A DNA stretch of 8,060 nt from Nitrospina sp. (lineage in GTDB: Bacteria > Nitrospinota > Nitrospinia > Nitrospinales > Nitrospinaceae), in the NCBI GenBank assembly GCA_004357365.1, contig SMVT01000067.1, positions 1-8,060 of the forward strand. Reading direction: 5' to 3'. The notes under the pieces are model-generated. The model made no database searches. It was not told the origin of the DNA and was given only the letters and a program-made list of their open reading frames with translations. Positions 5,535 through 8,060 of this stretch are shown here, one piece after another. A program made the translations under genes and the position numbers. Every line of letters begins with the position of its first letter. Within the stretch, counting starts at the first letter, position 1.

Positions 5535-6506
5535 ATGAACACCCCAACGGATACCCCATCTGTGATAAAGTCCGGAAAATTTTCTCTTCAGGAATCCTTT
5601 AAAATTTTGCTGGAATGCCGGAACCGCGAGGATCTGAAAAAAGCGATCAAGGACCATATCCATCCCGCTTTCGAGGATGATTTCCGTCATTTTGTGATTG
5701 AAGTGTCGGCCACCGAGCCACCCCCGCTTTTAGGGTGTTCAGGATTCACCGACCGAGATCAGGAAGTCATTCGCATCTATCTGGAGGAAGATCCGCTGGC
5801 CAAACTCCTGTTGCTCCACAACGATGTCAGCGAGCAGATTTTTTTAAGAGATGAAAACGAGGCGCAAACGCTTTTTCCGTTTCTGGCTTTCAAAATCAAA
5901 ACCGTGATGCTGGAAGAGGAATTGATTAAATGGCAGGCTATGGTTCAGGGACTTTTAAAATCGCCTTCTGGGATTGCCGTGGTCAATGGCAAGCGGGAGG
6001 TGGTCACGTCCAACCCAGCCTTCCGGGATATTTTTGAAATAGACTCCGGAGCGGCCCTCCCGCAGAACCTGATCAAGGTGCTCGAAAGGGAACAGGCCAA
6101 TCTGGACGCATCGGATTTCGTCGAAGACGGGAAGTGGGGCAAGGAAGTTTCGTTTTTTACCCTTCCCAAAGGGACCTACAAATTATATTTGATTCCGCTG
6201 AAGGCCCTGGGTACCCGGGAATCGGAATTATGGCTGTTGCGCATTCATCCCGCCGCCGACCCGTTCACCAAATCCAACCGGCTGATTGAAAAGGCGGGGC
6301 TCACCTGGCGCGAAATGGAAATCTGCTGTTTGATCCACGACGGGCTGGGCCGGAATGAAATGGCCGAGCGGCTCTTCATCAGCGCGCATACCGTTAAAAC
6401 CCACCTGAAGAAGATTCACAAGAAACTGGAAGTCAATTCCAGGACTCAATTGGTCGCCTACCTCAACCAGCATGCGGATGAAGCCCATGGCGAAGGATTA
6501 GGCTGA
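5535..6506 (+). CDS. LuxR-family transcriptional regulator with PAS-like central region
   Basis: The protein has 323 residues from ATG 5535. An in-frame GTG six bases upstream (5529) is an alternative start; neither has a clear Shine-Dalgarno. The C-terminal 254-312 is a GerE/LuxR helix-turn-helix: AGLTWREMEICCLIHDGLGR (254-273), then NEMAERLFISAHTVKTHLKK (274-293), KLEV and RTQLVAYL. The acidic/Arg-rich LTxRE start and the ISxxTVKxH recognition helix are intact. Residues about 136-238 look PAS-like (GIAVVNGKREVVTSNPAFRDIF and a late strand ELWLLRIHP), suggesting a bound small ligand or protein partner. Residues 1-130 match no domain I recognise; there is no phospho-acceptor receiver pattern, no autoinducer-domain signature and no membrane segment. 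It is therefore likely a one-component cytoplasmic regulator. It has its own strong promoter (5459-5487). Its targets are unknown; the adjoining signalling gene is a candidate. Confidence 0.85.
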   Translation: MNTPTDTPSVIKSGKFSLQESFKILLECRNREDLKKAIKDHIHPAFEDDFRHFVIEVSATEPPPLLGCSGFTDRDQEVIRIYLEEDPLAKLLLLHNDVSEQIFLRDENEAQTLFPFLAFKIKTVMLEEELIKWQAMVQGLLKSPSGIAVVNGKREVVTSNPAFRDIFEIDSGAALPQNLIKVLEREQANLDASDFVEDGKWGKEVSFFTLPKGTYKLYLIPLKALGTRESELWLLRIHPAADPFTKSNRLIEKAGLTWREMEICCLIHDGLGRNEMAERLFISAHTVKTHLKKIHKKLEVNSRTQLVAYLNQHADEAHGEGLG

Positions 6507-6521
6507 AACCGGACTCCTTCC

Positions 6522-6546
6522 TCCAGGCCCCCATCCCTGCCCTGGA
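6522..6546 (+). terminator. Weak hairpin after the luxR-type gene
   Basis: TCCAGG (6522-6527) and CCTGGA (6541-6546) form a perfect 6-bp stem with a C-rich 13-base loop, starting 16 bases after the stop codon. The following bases are CAAAATTTCG, without a proper T-run. An intrinsic terminator is possible by position but weak by sequence. Confidence 0.25.
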
Positions 6547-6621
6547 CAAAATTTCGTATAGGCAAAGAATTCAAACCTTTTTGACCACTGAAGCGGTATT
6601 TTCAGGAGTTTCGGTCTTTTT

Positions 6622-6642
6622 TTATACCCCTGGGGGGTATAA
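6622..6642 (+). promoter_or_regulatory. CsoR/RcnR-type operator-like palindrome
   Basis: TTATACCCC (6622-6630) and GGGGTATAA (6634-6642) form a perfect 9-bp inverted repeat around TGG. A TACCC half-site mirrored by GGGTA across a short G/C tract is the hallmark of operators bound by CsoR/RcnR/FrmR/CstR (DUF156) sensors of Cu(I), Ni/Co, formaldehyde or persulfide. The right arm also contains TATAAC (6638-6643), usable as a -10 box, so a bound repressor could block a promoter for the gene at 6711. A T-run precedes the palindrome and no T-run follows it, which argues against a terminator for the upstream gene. No DUF156 regulator gene is in the window. Confidence 0.45.
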
Positions 6643-6659
6643 CCACTGGCGAATTGTCA

Positions 6660-6672
6660 TTTATCTGATAAA
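6660..6672 (+). promoter_or_regulatory. Palindrome TTTATC-T-GATAAA beside a TTGTCA box
   Basis: A perfect 6-bp inverted repeat with one central base lies 38 bases before ATG 6711. TTGTCA (6654-6659) directly before it is a 5/6 match to -35, and AT-rich TTAGAT (6678-6683) 18 bases later is a poor -10. Together they may be part of the control region of the downstream signalling gene. The support is weak. Confidence 0.2.
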
Positions 6673-6710
6673 CTGGTTTAGATGAATAATTTACATCAAC
6701 TTTTAATGTT

Positions 6711-8060
6711 ATGAACAATAGACCCAACATGCCCGAACCCACGTCTTTCATGGCTCCCGACAAGAAAAAGGAAATGTTGAAGACCATTGACGTCCTCAGC
6801 TTTTTCCACGAATCCACCCTCGAACGGCTGGCCCAGGAGAGCAAGGAAATCCCGCTGGAATCCGAAGCCGTCGTGTTCGAGGAAGGCGATCAGGGAAATG
6901 CCATGTACATCGTCCTTGAAGGGGAAATTTTGATTCATAAGGGTGGAAAACCGTTGACCAACATGCTGCCGGGAACCTTCTTCGGTGAGATGTCGCTGAT
7001 CGAGTCCGTCCCGAGAACGGCCGGTGCGCGGGCCCTGGTTCCGTCGGTTCTTCTGGAAATCAACGAATCTCAGTTCCAGGAGTATTTCGCCACCCAACCG
7101 CAGGCTCTCATGGCCATCATGAAAACCCTGTCCGCGCGTTCCCGAAAAATTTCTACCCATCTGGTTTCATCCCAATCTTCCGTCACTAAACTCGGTGGAG
7201 ACAAGGTCTCCAAGGATATCGTCCCATCGCTGGACGAACATTACCGCGAGGTGCTGGTCTTCGAACCGGAGACCTTTAAATTTATCAAAGCCAATTCGCT
7301 CGCCTGCATGGATACCGGGTTCACCCCGGAGGAAGTAAAAGGAAAAACATTTATCGATCTGGCGCCGAGCATGGACCCGGATAAATTGACCCAGATGTGC
7401 GAATCCCTCATCAATAAACTGAGACCGATGGTTTCATTCGAAACCATATTCGAAAGAAAAGACGGCTCCGCCTACCCGGTCGAGTGCAAACTCCAGCTGG
7501 TGGAACTCCATGCCGACCAATATGAAATTCTGTTGTGGGTTCAGGATATTACAGAACGCAAGCAGATGGAGAACACCATCCGGCAAATGGCGTATTACGA
7601 TTCCCTGACGGGACTGCCCAACCGGAACCTGCTCAATGACCGTCTGGCGGTGGCTTTGGCCAACTCCTCCCGCAACAACCAGAAAGTGGCCATTCTCTTT
7701 CTGGATTTGGACCATTTCAAAACCATCAACGATTCACTGGGCCATGAAGCAGGCGACCAACTGCTCCAGCAGGTGGCCCAGAGAATCAAGGGCATTCTGC
7801 GCAAACAGGATACGGTGGGACGCATGGGAGGCGACGAATTCATCGTTCTCATTCCGGAGCTGATGGAAACCGACCACACCGCCAGACTGGCCCAGAAGAT
7901 TCTCGACTCTCTGGCGCCGGCTTTTAAAATCGGCGACAACGAATTGTACATCGGGGCCAGTATCGGTATCTCCATCTTCCCCGACGACGGCATGGAAATC
8001 AGAACGCTTCTTAAAAATTCCGATCTGGCCATGTACCGGGCCAAGGAAAAGGGCCGCAAC
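6711..8060 (+). CDS. Cyclic-nucleotide-binding/PAS/GGDEF signalling protein (3' end outside window)
   Basis: 450 codons are open to the window end. Residues 26-146 form a cyclic-nucleotide-binding beta-roll: EEGDQGNAMYIVLEGEI (57-73) and the phosphate cassette FFGEMSLIESVPRTAGARA (90-108), with E93 and R102-T103 at the usual ligand positions. Residues about 182-286 are a PAS domain ending in LLWVQDITERKQME. Residues 290-450 form a GGDEF diguanylate cyclase: YDSLTGLPNRNLLNDRL (296-312), LDLDHFKTINDSLGHEAGD (331-349), an intact GGDEF (373-377), and the inhibitory RxxD site R364-D367 exactly five residues before it. Cyclic-di-GMP synthesis with product inhibition is expected. The style of the cyclase sequence (MYRAKEKGRN at the edge) is typical of GGDEF-EAL hybrids, so an EAL phosphodiesterase domain may follow. 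There is no membrane segment. ATG 6711, 6729 and 6750 are all possible starts, none with a ribosome site; the domain begins after all three. Confidence 0.9.
   Translation, partial: MNNRPNMPEPTSFMAPDKKKEMLKTIDVLSFFHESTLERLAQESKEIPLESEAVVFEEGDQGNAMYIVLEGEILIHKGGKPLTNMLPGTFFGEMSLIESVPRTAGARALVPSVLLEINESQFQEYFATQPQALMAIMKTLSARSRKISTHLVSSQSSVTKLGGDKVSKDIVPSLDEHYREVLVFEPETFKFIKANSLACMDTGFTPEEVKGKTFIDLAPSMDPDKLTQMCESLINKLRPMVSFETIFERKDGSAYPVECKLQLVELHADQYEILLWVQDITERKQMENTIRQMAYYDSLTGLPNRNLLNDRLAVALANSSRNNQKVAILFLDLDHFKTINDSLGHEAGDQLLQQVAQRIKGILRKQDTVGRMGGDEFIVLIPELMETDHTARLAQKILDSLAPAFKIGDNELYIGASIGISIFPDDGMEIRTLLKNSDLAMYRAKEKGRN

Noticed and set aside
6608..6642. T-run plus palindrome read as an intrinsic terminator
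   Set aside because: The T-run precedes the hairpin on the + strand. On the - strand it would be an A-run after the hairpin, so neither orientation gives the stem-then-T order.
1..8060. CRISPR arrays, tRNA/rRNA genes, transposases or integrases
   Set aside because: No repeat-spacer periodicity, no tRNA-like cloverleaf or rRNA segment, and no mobile-element protein motif was seen on reading through either strand.

Overview
The window looks like a chromosomal segment of a free-living Gram-negative bacterium with moderate to high GC. The taxonomic clues are weak: a dTDP-rhamnose/GDP-mannose polysaccharide locus, a cyclic-di-GMP enzyme, and few clear Shine-Dalgarno sequences on the large genes. 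A Nitrospinota or former-deltaproteobacterial source would fit, but this is an impression and not a sequence-based identification.

Layout. (1) 1-4169, + strand: the end of a polysaccharide precursor/assembly cluster. It holds the 3' end of dTDP-4-dehydrorhamnose reductase (rfbD), then a two-domain protein fusing a polyprenol-phosphate-mannose-synthase-like GT2 glycosyltransferase to a class I methyltransferase. Two adjacent GDP-mannose 4,6-dehydratase family genes follow, a divergent one and then a canonical gmd. The likely theme is supply of L-rhamnose and GDP-6-deoxyhexoses plus lipid-linked or direct sugar transfer for a surface polysaccharide. (2) 4180-5190, - strand: a convergent VanZ-like membrane protein gene, preceded by a strongly structured inverted-repeat element (4587-4657). 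Further upstream are a possible 30-residue single-helix membrane peptide gene (4699-4791), a possible 92-residue secreted basic protein gene (4832-5110), and a possible 20-codon leader peptide (5128-5190) whose ribosome-binding sequence is paired in a perfect hairpin (5201-5223). (3) 5224-5534: gene-free DNA with nested inverted repeats (5322-5442) followed by a near-consensus sigma-70 promoter (5459-5487) and a palindrome (5515-5524). (4) 5535-6506, + strand: a LuxR-type regulator with a PAS-like central region. (5) 6507-6710: an intergenic region with a TACCC/GGGTA-type palindrome resembling the operators of CsoR/RcnR-family metal or sulfide sensors. (6) 6711-8060, + strand: the first 450 codons of a cyclic-nucleotide-binding/PAS/GGDEF signalling protein that runs off the window end.

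The left part makes and modifies sugars for the cell surface. The right part holds regulators of the kind that often control surface and biofilm traits, but nothing here proves that the two halves are functionally linked. The most unusual items are the GT2-methyltransferase fusion, the tandem divergent gmd pair, the small-gene/structured-RNA group between 4587 and 5223, and the sensor-type operator in front of the cyclic-nucleotide/c-di-GMP gene.
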